Shown in pieces: positions 19,601 to 26,598 of a stretch of DNA of 64,000 nucleotides. The DNA comes from Bacteroidales bacterium (GTDB taxonomy: Bacteria; Bacteroidota; Bacteroidia; Bacteroidales; P3), in contig JAFXMW010000025.1 in assembly GCA_017530105.1 (NCBI GenBank), forward strand, positions 1-64,000, in the 5' to 3' direction. The notes beneath the pieces were generated by a model that was not told where the DNA came from, made no database searches, and worked only from the letters and a program-made list of their open reading frames with translations. How positions within the stretch are numbered: position 1 is the stretch's first letter; every line of letters starts with the position of its first letter. A program made the translations under genes and the position numbers.

Positions 19601-21282
19601 ATTCTTCCATCTACAGTGGGACCATGCGAAGAGAACTCTGACAGATTACCTATGGTGGTTGGTGCATGTGAACAGGTCCGAGAATTGAATGGATTACCAT
19701 CTAAAGGATTCCAACTGGTCCTGGTCACATACGAGCCGACAGAAATAATAGAATTACCCGTACCCCCTATCTCACCAACGGTATATTCTGTATTTCCGGC
19801 GGTAGCCCACGAATATCCTCCATCAGAAAAAGTACAATTCATCCCCCATGCATGTATCTCGTTGCTCATCCCACTACTTATAACAAGACCCACTCGATAA
19901 TTACCTGATGTATGATATAAATTTCTAATCAGAACTTCTACTGCTTGCCTCCCACTACCTGGCATTCCTATTCTTGTGTCATCACCCAATAGCGTACCCG
20001 TGTAAACACGAGCTTGCATCAACTGCCCATTGCCATCAGTGAGATCTATGGTACCAAAAGAGTCTGATGCTGACGAATAATATCCACTTATAGTATCTAT
20101 TGTACCATCTACAACATTAAATATGCATACACGAACTTCAAATATCACATCTGGCGAACCCACTATATAAACTGCTCTATCTCCATAAGATGCATCATAT
20201 AAATTCAAAAAGGTCGTTAAGTTGTCTGAATCTGAGATAGTCTTGCTAATGTGTATTTTTTTGTTACCATAGTTGCTGGCCGACCCTACTAATAACAATC
20301 CTCTCGGAGTTTCGGATATTATTCTATCGCACGAAAGATCAAAATCCGATGTGCCGTCATGCGGACCTTCGTGTCCTCCAATACTTATATTGATGACACA
20401 TGGCTTGTTAACTGATGCTGCATAGTCCTTGATATAGTTAATTCCGTCGAATATTGCCGCCGAGGTCCTGGGGGTGGACACAAGAACGATATCAGCATTA
20501 GGTGCCACACCGCGATATTTTCTTCTGGTGTTGTTGCTGCCACCACCTCCGGCGGCTATGCCAGCCACATGGGTGCCATGAGAGGTGTCTCTGTGGCTAT
20601 ATTGGGCAGCTAATATCGCATCAGTTGAAGTTAATTCATTGCCATAGTCATATCCGCTTGGCGGAGTTCCTGTCGCGTCCTGGTCCCACACGCGTTTGAT
20701 GCGGAGGGTGGTGCCCGTGGAGTCGTAGAATGCTGGATGGCCATATTCAAATCCACAATCGATGATGCCGACTACCACACCAGTCCCATCTAATCCCTGA
20801 CCTAAAAACGAATTGTTATAAATAGTGTTCAGTCCCGTTGAGGAACGAGCATTATCAAGTGCAGGCTCGGCCACGGTGCCCACGTCGATGTTCTTGCATA
20901 GTTTGGACTTGGCAAGCTCGATAAACCGGCTCAATGGTATCTGCACCGTGAGGAGGTCGCCGTAGCGGTGCTTCACGCGGACGCCGTATTCTGCCAATTG
21001 CTGCTCAACTGCATCGCCATCCATCCGCACAAAGGCCGGTATCTCCACCGCGCCGTTCACCTCCACAAAGTGGTACTTCTCCTTGATTTCGCGGTCGGTC
21101 AGTTTACCAAACAGCAAGTCGTACATCAGGAAGGCACTTGACGGCGAGAGCCCCTCGGTGGAGAACAACGCCTCCGAGGGCTTGTCCACACGCGCCAGCT
21201 CCTGCGGCAGCTGTGCTTTGTTTTGTGCCGTGGCAAAGGGGATGAATGCCACGACAACCAACATAAACAATAACCTTTTCAT
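13699..21282 (-). CDS. Subtilisin-like (S8) protease with CDxYTW repeats and T9SS tail
   Basis: The 2527-residue secreted protein starts at the ATG at 21282, directly before a signal peptide (MKRLLFMLVVVAFIPFATAQ). A longer start at 21306 would precede the signal with charged and Gly residues. The S8 domain spans about 150-670, with catalytic Asp175 (IIDCG), His235 (SHGTHVAG) and Ser613 (GTSMSAP) all present. A jelly-roll-like 'choice-of-anchor' domain follows (~690-850). Next come two CDxYTW-like modules and three to four ~65-residue repeats with CWFDRDYDSR and DGLHTLNMQ. About 18 more CDxYTW/GCDS modules follow, like those of the giant protein at 1-10192, and the last one lacks its first Cys. 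The C-terminal T9SS sorting domain (LFPNPTTGKITVVADG ... AIKRVVKQ) is interrupted by a 26-residue duplication. The gene follows the beta-helix gene by 16 bp and shares its promoter. Likely role: surface protease/adhesin. Confidence 0.93.
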   Translation of the reverse strand: MKRLLFMLVVVAFIPFATAQNKAQLPQELARVDKPSEALFSTEGLSPSSAFLMYDLLFGKLTDREIKEKYHFVEVNGAVEIPAFVRMDGDAVEQQLAEYGVRVKHRYGDLLTVQIPLSRFIELAKSKLCKNIDVGTVAEPALDNARSSTGLNTIYNNSFLGQGLDGTGVVVGIIDCGFEYGHPAFYDSTGTTLRIKRVWDQDATGTPPSGYDYGNELTSTDAILAAQYSHRDTSHGTHVAGIAAGGGGSNNTRRKYRGVAPNADIVLVSTPRTSAAIFDGINYIKDYAASVNKPCVINISIGGHEGPHDGTSDFDLSCDRIISETPRGLLLVGSASNYGNKKIHISKTISDSDNLTTFLNLYDASYGDRAVYIVGSPDVIFEVRVCIFNVVDGTIDTISGYYSSASDSFGTIDLTDGNGQLMQARVYTGTLLGDDTRIGMPGSGRQAVEVLIRNLYHTSGNYRVGLVISSGMSNEIHAWGMNCTFSDGGYSWATAGNTEYTVGEIGGTGNSIISVGSYVTRTSWNPLDGNPFNSRTCSHAPTTIGNLSEFSSHGPTVDGRIKPLITAPGEAVVAPINRFDNNYDFGGGFFSYLVDRTLFHWNYEYYGAKCGTSMSAPFVTGLMTLCLQANPNLTYAQAIRLLQNSALTDGHTGDIGPNGDNRWGWGKVNVRGMIDSVCIVAPPYTEDFEGNTSCWMREGTDGTNQWVIGATVNHGDGDGHALYISRDGGTTDGYSVSSASSVYAYRLLSLEAGNYTVSFDWKANGERDYDYLRAALVPVSTPLSTIEFGNYSVPSEGYIPIDGGSQLVDNLIWTTQTATVNIPMTGEYNLVFYWRNNNRRGNNPGAAIDNIHIEAAPPIDVLTVSACNSYTWHETTYTESGDYTYTYTDDNGDPQSDVLHLTINHPEHTATTATAGWRYTWYGLDYYYSGDYMHSLTDDNGCTQVDTLHLTITNPVDNVVEYWFDQQYDIRQTAVATSTGWQGQIDVSSLDVGLHTLYIHLRDNEGRCSPPRSAQFYRGIDSSMTYTCWFDQNYASRQTLHIADTNMQVDVNWLSDGLHTLNMQIGEGALAELHSYVFLKMPFEGSSDRIYTCWFDRDYDSRVSGRFHNGTLLLNVGNLSDGLHTLNMQIAKGSTAELRSFIFFKMPFEGSSDLVYTCWFDRDYDNRVSGELTTGTLLLNTGNLTDGLHTLNMQTGSGASAELRSYVFYKVPCNAALSDTSTLVYRYAIDGVLKPTLQVTPQNRMIHMDLDVDNTGAGLHSLVGCLMTSDGTSMALHQAWFYSVPAGGEGISRYEYWINDDFDNRTVVDVTPFVDTLQVITLLQVDTMPINTNHFEFVPNGGTPIIRSRNNITFRFWNSALRLTSATRQYVDRRVVETVLADTLERDTTKYFATPGTGQIHWFKLESGVGDSLSFHTNRRCTMQLYSPSGEMVLHASGDSVLTWKGCRVWEYGVCYLAIHDAEGSGNMSVSYDFYEGLHCNSTTYVTACDSYTWNDETYTSSGTYVYHTTGHDDCDSVATLHLTIHTATSGTEYITACDSYTWHYNTFTTSGTRTYHTTNINGCDSLATLHLTINHSTSSSETLTTCDSYTWHGTTYTATATPTYTTTNAVGCDSVVTLNLTIIYSDTVSETVTACDSYSWHGNTYTSSTSSPTYSTTNVAGCDSTVTLHLTVNYSTANTETVTACESYTWHGTDYTATGTYQYSYINDDGCPSTDTLHLDISIHDDTTFYATACDSYMWNGQTYTSSGMYTFDHTAANSSCTNVDTLYLTIGYSNAGIDRQVACDAFTWHGVVYTASTNTPTYTLENVAGCDSVVTLDLTINYSDTTVVSVTACDSFAWHGTAYTSSTSTPTYLTSNIAGCDSTVTLHLTVNHRSAGTEAVSACDNYTWHGITYTASAMPTYTTTNAVGCDSTVTLHLTVNYSDFDTVTVSACDNYTWHDSTFTASTSNFLFSTLNSYGCDSTIALNLTVNYGTHNSYHHDACEVYTWHGVDYTASGTYQYAYMNSYGCPSTDTLHLNINTHDDTAYHVVACDSYYWNGETYTSSGIYIYDHTQSSSACTNVDTLYLTLNHSTTATETITACDSFIWHGNTYTASTQIPTYTTQNVVGCDSTVTLHLTINNSTAGTVSVTTCDSYMWNGTVLYTASAVDTITTTNAQGCDSVTTLYLTVNYSNAGTETITACDSFAWHGTVYTASTNTPTFVSTNAAGCDSTVTLLLSINYSNTGDTMATACDSYTWWNTNYTSSTNVATHVLSNMAGCDSTVTLHLTVNYSSAASESITACDSLSWNGTVYTASTVDSVTATNAQGCDSVITLYLTINYSSAATESVTACDSITWIDGNTYTASTNEPTVTIANHSDCDSVITLNLTINYSSRDTIVDSAAGSYEWQGNTYTESGMYTFEGQTEAGCDSVIVLMLSITDVGITAVDSLGNVRLFPNPTTGKITVVADGVAKIEVFDQYGRIVATFHESNVIDIHHLPTGAYTLRITLHDGSRGETLLPFGRDGSRRETLLPFGRDGSAIKRVVKQ
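13729..13806 (-). repeat. Two 39-bp tandem units inserted in the T9SS domain
   Basis: Units at 13729-13767 and 13768-13806 differ at a few positions, and a truncated third start follows at 13807. In the protease frame they add two copies of DGSR(G/R)ETLLPFGR between TLRITLHDGS and AIKRVVKQ. The giant protein's equivalent tail reads TLRVTLPQGSTVRRVVKR with no insert. Confidence 0.85.
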
Positions 21283-21298
21283 CTCACCCCCCCCTGCA

Positions 21299-22318
21299 TC
21301 ATTCATTAGTCACCTCGATATCTACTGGCAGCTGGCCGTTGGCGTTGCTGCGGGGGGCGACGGTGATACGCCGGATAAGCGGGCTGGTGACATGGGGGTC
21401 GAAGGGCATAGTGCCGCCGTAGATGCCTATCTGGGTGCCGTCGGTGCCCAGGTAGGTATTGGCGACATTGTCAAGCAACCGGAAGTCATCGCCTTCTGTG
21501 CTGCCATTGAACGATTGGAACACATTAGACATTCCGCGAACTGTCCACAGCGTATGACCTACTATGGGGGAGAACAATTCATCGGCCGAGGAGTCGCTTG
21601 CATTCATCTGCACATAGAGACAGTTGAAACTGGTGGTACTGTTGTTGGCAGGGGCAACACTATCTGCATAATCCCAATATAGCACACAGTTCTGGAGCAA
21701 GTGAGAAGAAATATTGTGAGGATTTTTTTTCAGTACGCAGTTGATATAGGTATCTGAACGATAATGATTACAGTCACTCTCTATCACTACACTATTGATA
21801 AACTGCGTTCCTTCCGCATTACTAGTAACATTATGGTTACACCAATTGGCAATAATACAATTGATAAAAGTGGCATTGTTAAAATATTGAGAAGGAAAAT
21901 AGTTATTCCAGTAAATCCCCATTGAATGGATATAGCACTTGATAAATTGAGGATTATTTGTATTATAAACTGTGATACCACCTAAGAAATAAATGCCCTC
22001 AAGTGTAAGATGGTGTACGTCGTCTCCGCCAGCGCTGATACTGAAGCCACTGCGTATCACAGTGTTTCCGCCCGTTGTGTCTGCCCAGGCTCCGGCACCG
22101 CGTATGGTGACAGCCTTGTTTATATCGGTAGCATTGAACACACCGCTGGAGAGGGTGATAATGTCCCCTGCTTCCGCCGCATTGTGTGCCGAGACAAGTG
22201 CATCGGCACCATAGTAGACTGTGATGTCGTTGTTGTGGTTGAGGGTGGCCAGCTGCTGCTGGGCAAAGGTAACGGCTGAAAGCATCAGCATTACAGAAAG
22301 GAGTATGTTCTTTTTCAT
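21299..22318 (-). CDS. Secreted right-handed beta-helix-like protein
   Basis: The 339-residue product has a signal peptide (MKKNILLSVMLMLSAVTFAQ). The body resembles right-handed beta-helix/pectate-lyase-like folds of the kind that organise repeated strands: ITLSSGVFNATDINKAVTIRGAGAWAD near residues 53-79, then short strand-turn units rich in Asn and aromatic residues (FINCIIANW, FINSVVIES, YINCVLKK, LQNCVLYW). No polysaccharide-lyase active site can be recognised. It has no obvious T9SS tail. It lies immediately upstream of the S8 protease in the same direction with 16 bp between the stop and the protease start, so the two are very likely co-transcribed from the promoter at 22444-22472. It might bind or process surface glycans, which is inference. 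Confidence 0.75.
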   Translation of the reverse strand: MKKNILLSVMLMLSAVTFAQQQLATLNHNNDITVYYGADALVSAHNAAEAGDIITLSSGVFNATDINKAVTIRGAGAWADTTGGNTVIRSGFSISAGGDDVHHLTLEGIYFLGGITVYNTNNPQFIKCYIHSMGIYWNNYFPSQYFNNATFINCIIANWCNHNVTSNAEGTQFINSVVIESDCNHYRSDTYINCVLKKNPHNISSHLLQNCVLYWDYADSVAPANNSTTSFNCLYVQMNASDSSADELFSPIVGHTLWTVRGMSNVFQSFNGSTEGDDFRLLDNVANTYLGTDGTQIGIYGGTMPFDPHVTSPLIRRITVAPRSNANGQLPVDIEVTNE

Positions 22319-22443
22319 GGTTTGTTTCGCCTGTTATTACCCGTCGGCCCCTCGGGGATTGCATTATATTAATAGTAGTTTTTTATTAAGCCGCTTGGAC
22401 AGATAGTATTTGGTGACTCTACCCAGTTGCTTGTTTCGAACTG

Positions 22444-22472
22444 CAAAATTACATTTTTTTTCCAACATACAA
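22444..22472 (-). promoter_or_regulatory. Promoter of the beta-helix/protease operon
   Basis: On the minus strand, TTG (22472-22470), an 18-nt spacer and TAATTTTG (22451-22444) fit the Bacteroidota consensus. A run of eight A lies 2 nt upstream of the -7 box. The leader to the ATG at 22318 would be about 115 nt and contains a short CCCCGAGGGG palindrome. Confidence 0.8.
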
Positions 22473-22617
22473 GAATATCTTGGCAAAATTTCGCTTTTCT
22501 TCACATTTCGGATGAGAGACGTTGTCAGTCGCCAGCATTGTACCTTTCAATGGAATGGTTTCGTAGTGCAGAGGTGCTACTATTTTTGAGCTGGCAAAAA
22601 AATATTTTATCTGTCTG

Positions 22618-22647
22618 TTTGTAATCCAAGTTTTTTGTGTATCTTTG
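22618..22647 (+). promoter_or_regulatory. Promoter of the META-like lipoprotein gene
   Basis: TTTG (22618-22621), an 18-nt spacer and TATCTTTG (22640-22647) match the consensus. The start point would fall near 22654. This supports translation from the ATG at 22679, not from an upstream ATG at 22637, which lies before the transcript would begin. Confidence 0.82.
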
Positions 22648-22678
22648 CATATTATTATTACTAAAAAAAACTGTTTCG

Positions 22679-23464
22679 ATGAAAAGTATTGTACGGATAT
22701 GTATGTTTTTACCCCTTCTGTCGGGGTTTTTGTTGATGTCTTCATGTGGTAAGGAGAATATTAAACCATTGTACCCAAACGGTGGTGGTGGCAATGAGAG
22801 ACCATTGAATCTTTATTCGGGAGTGTTGTCAAGTTTAGGGTATCCCCATATTACAGAGCCTGTGTTGTCTACTACGGTATGGGCGTTGGAATTAGGTGAT
22901 GGCACGTTGTTGAGGTTGGAGGAGAATGAGAGGATGCTTGTTGCCGACGCTGACCCCATAGGTGGAGTGTTTTATAAAAAAGGCGATAAGGTAAGTTTGA
23001 CGGGTTTTATAAAGACCCGATACGATTTGACAGGTTCGCCCTACAAGGTGTTGGCATTGGGTGACGCGGTATATAACCCTGAAGACATGGTGCCAGATAT
23101 TGTGGGGAACGATAGCAGTCTTGTGGGTTCGATATGGAAACTGATTAAGTTTGTGGATGTGAATACGGGTGACGAGGGAGTGGTGGATACTTTTGCGTTG
23201 TCATCGCCGTGGGTGATATTCAATACCAATGGGTCGGTGCAAGGGCGTTGCGTGAATGTGTTGTTTGGCAGCTATACTTTGCATAACAACCTGTTGAGTG
23301 TGGCGATTGAGCCCACCACGGAGGTGTATGACCAGACCGGTATTGAGACTCAGTTTCTCAATGCCATGAGGGCTGCCTGTGTGTATGTAAAGAAGGGGGA
23401 TTTGTTGAGAGTGTATTACAGCGGTAGGAGAGGATATGTGGAATTTAAAAGGTCTGCTGAATAG
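22679..23464 (+). CDS. Lipoprotein with META/HslJ-like C-terminal domain
   Basis: The 261-residue protein starts at 22679, as fixed by the promoter. It opens with a lipoprotein signal peptide ending in the lipobox LMSSC, so it should be lipid-anchored. Residues ~30-140 are unrecognised. From about residue 142 (SLVGSIWKLIKFVD) to the end, the pattern SIWKL ... VIFNTNGSVQGRCVNVLFGSY ... LSVAIEPTTEVYDQTG resembles the META/HslJ fold, whose members are small envelope beta-domains of uncertain function. The match is by eye. It stands alone between divergent promoters and a bidirectional terminator shared with the tRNA-Ser gene. Confidence 0.72.
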   Translation: MKSIVRICMFLPLLSGFLLMSSCGKENIKPLYPNGGGGNERPLNLYSGVLSSLGYPHITEPVLSTTVWALELGDGTLLRLEENERMLVADADPIGGVFYKKGDKVSLTGFIKTRYDLTGSPYKVLALGDAVYNPEDMVPDIVGNDSSLVGSIWKLIKFVDVNTGDEGVVDTFALSSPWVIFNTNGSVQGRCVNVLFGSYTLHNNLLSVAIEPTTEVYDQTGIETQFLNAMRAACVYVKKGDLLRVYYSGRRGYVEFKRSAE

Positions 23465-23474
23465 GAGAAAAGAA

Positions 23475-23513
23475 AAATGCCACACATTTTTTCGACAAAA
23501 ATCTGTAGCATTT
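23475..23513. terminator. Bidirectional terminator between lipoprotein gene and tRNA-Ser
   Basis: AAATGCCACA (23475-23484) pairs with TGTAGCATTT (23504-23513), including one G-U type pair. The minus strand continues with a T-rich tail. It lies 10 nt past the lipoprotein stop and 4 nt past the tRNA 3' end, so it can serve both converging genes. Confidence 0.75.
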
Positions 23514-23517
23514 CTCT

Positions 23518-23607
23518 TGGCGGAGAGGCAGGGATTCGAACCCTGGGACCAGCAAGCTGGTCAACGGTTTTCGAGACCGCCCCGTTCGACCACTCCGGCA
23601 CCTCTCC
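23518..23607 (-). tRNA. tRNA-Ser (anticodon CGA)
   Basis: The 5' end is at 23607. Acceptor stem GGAGAGG pairs with CCTCTCC. The anticodon stem GCGGT/ACCGT encloses loop CTCGAAA, giving anticodon CGA, which reads UCG. A long variable arm (GACCAGCTTGCTGGTC) marks a type II tRNA. Discriminator G is followed by an encoded CCA (23520-23518), unlike tRNA-Glu in this window. Confidence 0.95.
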
Positions 23608-23656
23608 TTTTGATATTCAACAAGTAACGAAGTTTTCGTCCTCTTGAATGGTGATG

Positions 23657-23686
23657 CAAAGGTACTACTTTTTTTTGGATTAGCAA
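23657..23686 (-). promoter_or_regulatory. tRNA-Ser promoter
   Basis: Minus-strand TTG (23686-23684), a 19-nt spacer and TACCTTTG (23664-23657) fit the consensus. A run of eight A lies 4 nt upstream of the -7 box. The tRNA 5' end is 49 nt downstream. Confidence 0.82.
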
Positions 23687-23812
23687 AAAAAAGTTTGCTT
23701 TATAGGTAAAAAGTGATGATTAGATGATATTAAACATGGTAACCTCCAATAATTATCAAACAAATCATTGCATAGCAATGAGAATTCAGGGTGATTTTTT
23801 TTCGCCCAACCC

Positions 23813-23944
23813 GGCACTGTCGTGCCACCCCTCCACAGGAGGGGACGTCAGCCGCAACAGCCTCTCACAAAGGACTTCGCACGTGGCAGATTTAAACATG
23901 AATTATCATTAATTGTCATGAATTTATTGCCATTACATGGCAAT
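23813..23944. other. Three small hairpins in a 386-bp intergenic region
   Basis: Between tRNA-Ser and the PCMD gene there are GGCAC/GTGCC (23813-23826), CCCCTCC/GGAGGGG with a 3-nt loop (23828-23844) and ATTGCCAT/ATGGCAAT with a 3-nt loop (23926-23944). No convincing promoter for the downstream gene was found. The GC-rich pair could be a dispersed repeat. Nothing else is recognisable in this gap. Confidence 0.4.
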
Positions 23945-23993
23945 TCGTGTTAAATATTCAATATAGTAATTATTAATAATAAGTTATAACATT

Positions 23994-25454
23994 ATGAAAA
24001 AGTTTTTTGCTTTATTGTTAACGATCATGGTTGCTTATGGATATAGCAATGATGCCAGTGCGCAGGTTACTGATTCGATTATGCCGGTTCAGTCCGGTAA
24101 TTTTGAGGAATGGGTGGACTACCCCGGTGACACTACTATGATTATTTTCCCCATCCCTTTATATGGGGCTTATTCTCTTCCCGAGGGGTGGCATGTGCCA
24201 GTGTTTACGGTGAATGACACTGTGGATTATTCGGGTATGACTTTGCCACTGAACTTTTCGGTTCCGTTGGCAAAAATATCGCGCGACACGGTGCACGCTC
24301 CACAGGGACGGTCGGCTCTGGTTGCCGAAACGTTCTTGCTTGAGGATGTGCTGACTCCTATTGCCAATGCGTTGGCAATGCAGTTGCTTGATTCGTCGCT
24401 GGCGTATGAGCCTATTCCGTCTATTGTAACCAATACCGAGGTGGATATGATGAAGATTTTGCCTTTGCTGCAGGATGCTTCGATGAATCCCGACGATATG
24501 TCGTGGCTGATGGATATGATCGACACGGTTGATTTAAACGAGTATTTCCGTGGAGGGTCTCCGTTGAACGGTTTTGAACCGAAGATGCTGCGCGGCATGT
24601 ATAAGTATTGGGACGGCAACGGTGACGGGGATATAGACGACAGGGCTACGCTGGTGATGTTGGGTACCTATTACGATAGTTTTCTTGGTCGCCGTATGCT
24701 GGTGGGTGCAGGCTCTAAGAACCTTTATAAATTATGGGATACGGTGAATTATGAGCCGTTCAAGATGGATTATTATACGTTGAACGAGTATTATCCCGAG
24801 GAATATGCGTTTGTTCAGGCGGATACTGTTGTGATTATCGCAATATCGTCAACGAGTGGAAAGAGTCGCGCCCGGGGGTCGAAGTTGTATCTGGACAGCC
24901 TTGAAATGATGCAGTACGATGGCTCGTGTGGCAGAGTATACGATGTGAATGTAACAGGCTATTCGACTATCCATGCCGTGATTGAGTGGCACAATACGGT
25001 GGTGCCCGATAGGTGGACCATTGAATTCGGCCCCGAGGGTTTTGCCCGGAGTCATGGCGCCAGGTTGTCGGTTACAGACAGTGTTGTTACGCTGACAGGT
25101 TTAGAACCAAACACCACGTATGACTTTTATGTGCGTTCGGAGTGTGGCGATACAGCCAATAGTGTTTGGGGGTATGTCTGCTTTACTACAGATTCGATCA
25201 TTCCCCATAAGATTGACCAGATTGTGGCGGAACGTGTAACGTTGACTCCCAATCCTGCACATGGCCGTTGTGAGGTTGATTTCGGGGGGCTGGGTGTGAG
25301 CCGTATGGTGGTATACACTGCTACGGGGCAGATGGTGGAGTCCAGAAGTGTAAACGGGGCAAGTGCCACAGTAATGCTTCCGAATAAAGGGGTGTTTGTG
25401 ATTGAACTCCAGACCTCAGAGGGGAAAGTGTATAAGAGGGTGGTTAATTATTGA
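23994..25454 (+). CDS. Secreted PCMD-domain protein with fibronectin-like domain and T9SS tail
   Basis: The 486-residue protein has a signal peptide (MKKFFALLLTIMVAYGYSNDASAQ). Residues ~35-310 look like the PCMD (putative carbohydrate metabolism) domain of Bacteroidota: an opening GNFEEWVDYPGD, LPEGWHVP, and a closing SKLYLDSLEM near 300. A WDGNGDGDIDDR segment near residue 209 resembles a calcium-binding loop. A fibronectin type III-like domain follows (~320-400; GLEPNTTYDFYVRSECGD). The last ~70 residues (LTPNPAHGRCEVDFG ... VYKRVVNY) are a T9SS sorting tail. The natural ligand is unknown and the carbohydrate link is only by family name. It is a single gene ending 175 bp before a terminator hairpin. 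Confidence 0.83.
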   Translation: MKKFFALLLTIMVAYGYSNDASAQVTDSIMPVQSGNFEEWVDYPGDTTMIIFPIPLYGAYSLPEGWHVPVFTVNDTVDYSGMTLPLNFSVPLAKISRDTVHAPQGRSALVAETFLLEDVLTPIANALAMQLLDSSLAYEPIPSIVTNTEVDMMKILPLLQDASMNPDDMSWLMDMIDTVDLNEYFRGGSPLNGFEPKMLRGMYKYWDGNGDGDIDDRATLVMLGTYYDSFLGRRMLVGAGSKNLYKLWDTVNYEPFKMDYYTLNEYYPEEYAFVQADTVVIIAISSTSGKSRARGSKLYLDSLEMMQYDGSCGRVYDVNVTGYSTIHAVIEWHNTVVPDRWTIEFGPEGFARSHGARLSVTDSVVTLTGLEPNTTYDFYVRSECGDTANSVWGYVCFTTDSIIPHKIDQIVAERVTLTPNPAHGRCEVDFGGLGVSRMVVYTATGQMVESRSVNGASATVMLPNKGVFVIELQTSEGKVYKRVVNY

Positions 25455-25523
25455 ACCCCAAATAACCGATTAAGTTATCAGTAAAATCGCTTTTAGGGTA
25501 TTGTCTCTTCGTCAGTTGTCCTG

Positions 25524-25598
25524 TACTTCTCTATTCATTGAATATAGAAGTAATATAGAAGTGATATATATGTAATATATATGTGATATATATGTAAC
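25524..25598. repeat. 11-bp tandem array with inverted arm, locus D
   Basis: Five head-to-tail 11-bp units run from 25544 to 25598: ATAGAAGTAAT, ATAGAAGTGAT, ATATATGTAAT, ATATATGTGAT and ATATATGTAAC. The first unit also forms the right arm of a 14-bp inverted repeat with one mismatch (25524-25537 against 25539-25552). It starts 70 bp after the PCMD stop. Confidence 0.8.
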
Positions 25599-25628
25599 GG
25601 ATTTGGTGTTGACTCTCAGGGGAAAGAA

Positions 25629-25662
25629 AAAGGGCAGCCATTGTATGCGATGGCTGCCCTTT
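25629..25662. terminator. Bidirectional terminator between converging genes
   Basis: AAAGGGCAGCCAT (25629-25641) is perfectly complementary to 25650-25662, with an 8-nt loop and A/T flanks. It lies between the ends of the PCMD gene (+) and the small membrane-protein gene (-). Confidence 0.85.
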
Positions 25663-25678
25663 GTGTTGAAATAAACTT

Positions 25679-26059
25679 TTATTGTTGTTTGCGTTTATTG
25701 CGAACAATGAGGATAAGTGCAACGGTCTCGAAGGCGAGGTATACAATGTAGCAGATGCAGAAGGCGAGTATGAAAGTACGAGCCTGGGGGATATGGGTGA
25801 GAGACCATGTGCAGAGGATAACAAGGTGGAGGAAAAGTGTACCGACGGTGAGCCCAAGGAAGTTTTTAACAAAGGTGCGGGGGTCTTTGTACAGGCTTTT
25901 GACTACCACGTAGTGCTGGAGTCCTGTAACGACTGCGAAGTAGAGGGGTATGGCTGGCATGATGTTTTGGTAAATGCCTTGGGCAAACCAAAGAGTGCAA
26001 AAAGCTGCCAGAACGAGAAGGATGGTGACGGCAATGAGGGATATGTAGTATTTCTTCAT
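25679..26059 (-). CDS. Small four-helix membrane protein, unknown function
   Basis: The 126-residue protein is mostly hydrophobic, with four probable membrane helices (about 6-26, 35-52, 67-86 and 93-118) and a basic tail RNKRKQQ. I do not recognise the family. It follows pyrI by 35 bp on the same strand, so it is probably the last gene of the pyrBI transcript, and the terminator at 25629-25662 lies just beyond. Nothing in it links it to pyrimidine synthesis. Confidence 0.7.
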   Translation of the reverse strand: MKKYYISLIAVTILLVLAAFCTLWFAQGIYQNIMPAIPLYFAVVTGLQHYVVVKSLYKDPRTFVKNFLGLTVGTLFLHLVILCTWSLTHIPQARTFILAFCICYIVYLAFETVALILIVRNKRKQQ

Positions 26060-26094
26060 GGCTGTGTCGGCTGATTAGATGGATTGCAAGGGGA

Positions 26095-26556
26095 TTATTG
26101 GATGAAGCGGATGGTCTCCTTTGTAGTGAATTTCTCGCAGTAGTGGCAGCGTAATTTGAGGTTCTCCTTGTCGACGATATCAAATTTGGTGGGCACTGCC
26201 TCGGCATTGGTGATGCATTTGGGGTTGGCGCACTTGACAAATTTTTCGACGTGGTCGGGAATCTCAGTTGCAAACTTCTCAATAACTTTGTAGTCATTGA
26301 TGGTGATGATGGTAACGGAGGGGGCTACGAGGGCCACCTTGCTCACTTCGTCCTTAGTGAAATGTTTGTTTTTGATTTTGATGATACCTTTCCGGCCAAG
26401 TTTTTTGCTTTCAAGGTAATTGCCGATGAGGACCTCGTCTTTGTACTCTTCAAGGCCGAGGAGATGGATGACGTGGTATACGGACTCGGTGGGGATATGG
26501 TCGATGACGGTGCCATTCTCAATGGCAGAGACGACAAGTTCTTTTTTAGTATCCAT
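26095..26556 (-). CDS. pyrI: Aspartate carbamoyltransferase regulatory chain
   Basis: The 153-residue protein is the expected size of PyrI. The N-terminal allosteric domain that binds nucleotides covers ~1-100 (VIDHIPTES near 17-25, KKLGRKGIIKI near 51-61). The C-terminal zinc domain keeps all four ligands: Cys109, Cys114, Cys137 and Cys140. PyrI tethers PyrB trimers into the regulated holoenzyme and relays nucleotide feedback in the first committed pyrimidine step. It sits 42 bp downstream of pyrB in the same direction, the usual pyrBI order. Confidence 0.97.
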   Translation of the reverse strand: MDTKKELVVSAIENGTVIDHIPTESVYHVIHLLGLEEYKDEVLIGNYLESKKLGRKGIIKIKNKHFTKDEVSKVALVAPSVTIITINDYKVIEKFATEIPDHVEKFVKCANPKCITNAEAVPTKFDIVDKENLKLRCHYCEKFTTKETIRFIQ

Positions 26557-26598
26557 GGTTTGTTTTTTGCTTTGTTGTTTGTAAATAATGATGAATGA

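Noticed and set aside
21283..21306. Upstream ATG (21306) for the S8 protease
   Set aside because: It would place eight residues, including Asp and Glu, before an otherwise perfect signal peptide and nearly abut the upstream stop.
22340..22440. Riboswitch in the ~115-nt leader of the beta-helix operon
   Set aside because: Only a short CCCCGAGGGG palindrome is visible; no known riboswitch core can be recognised.
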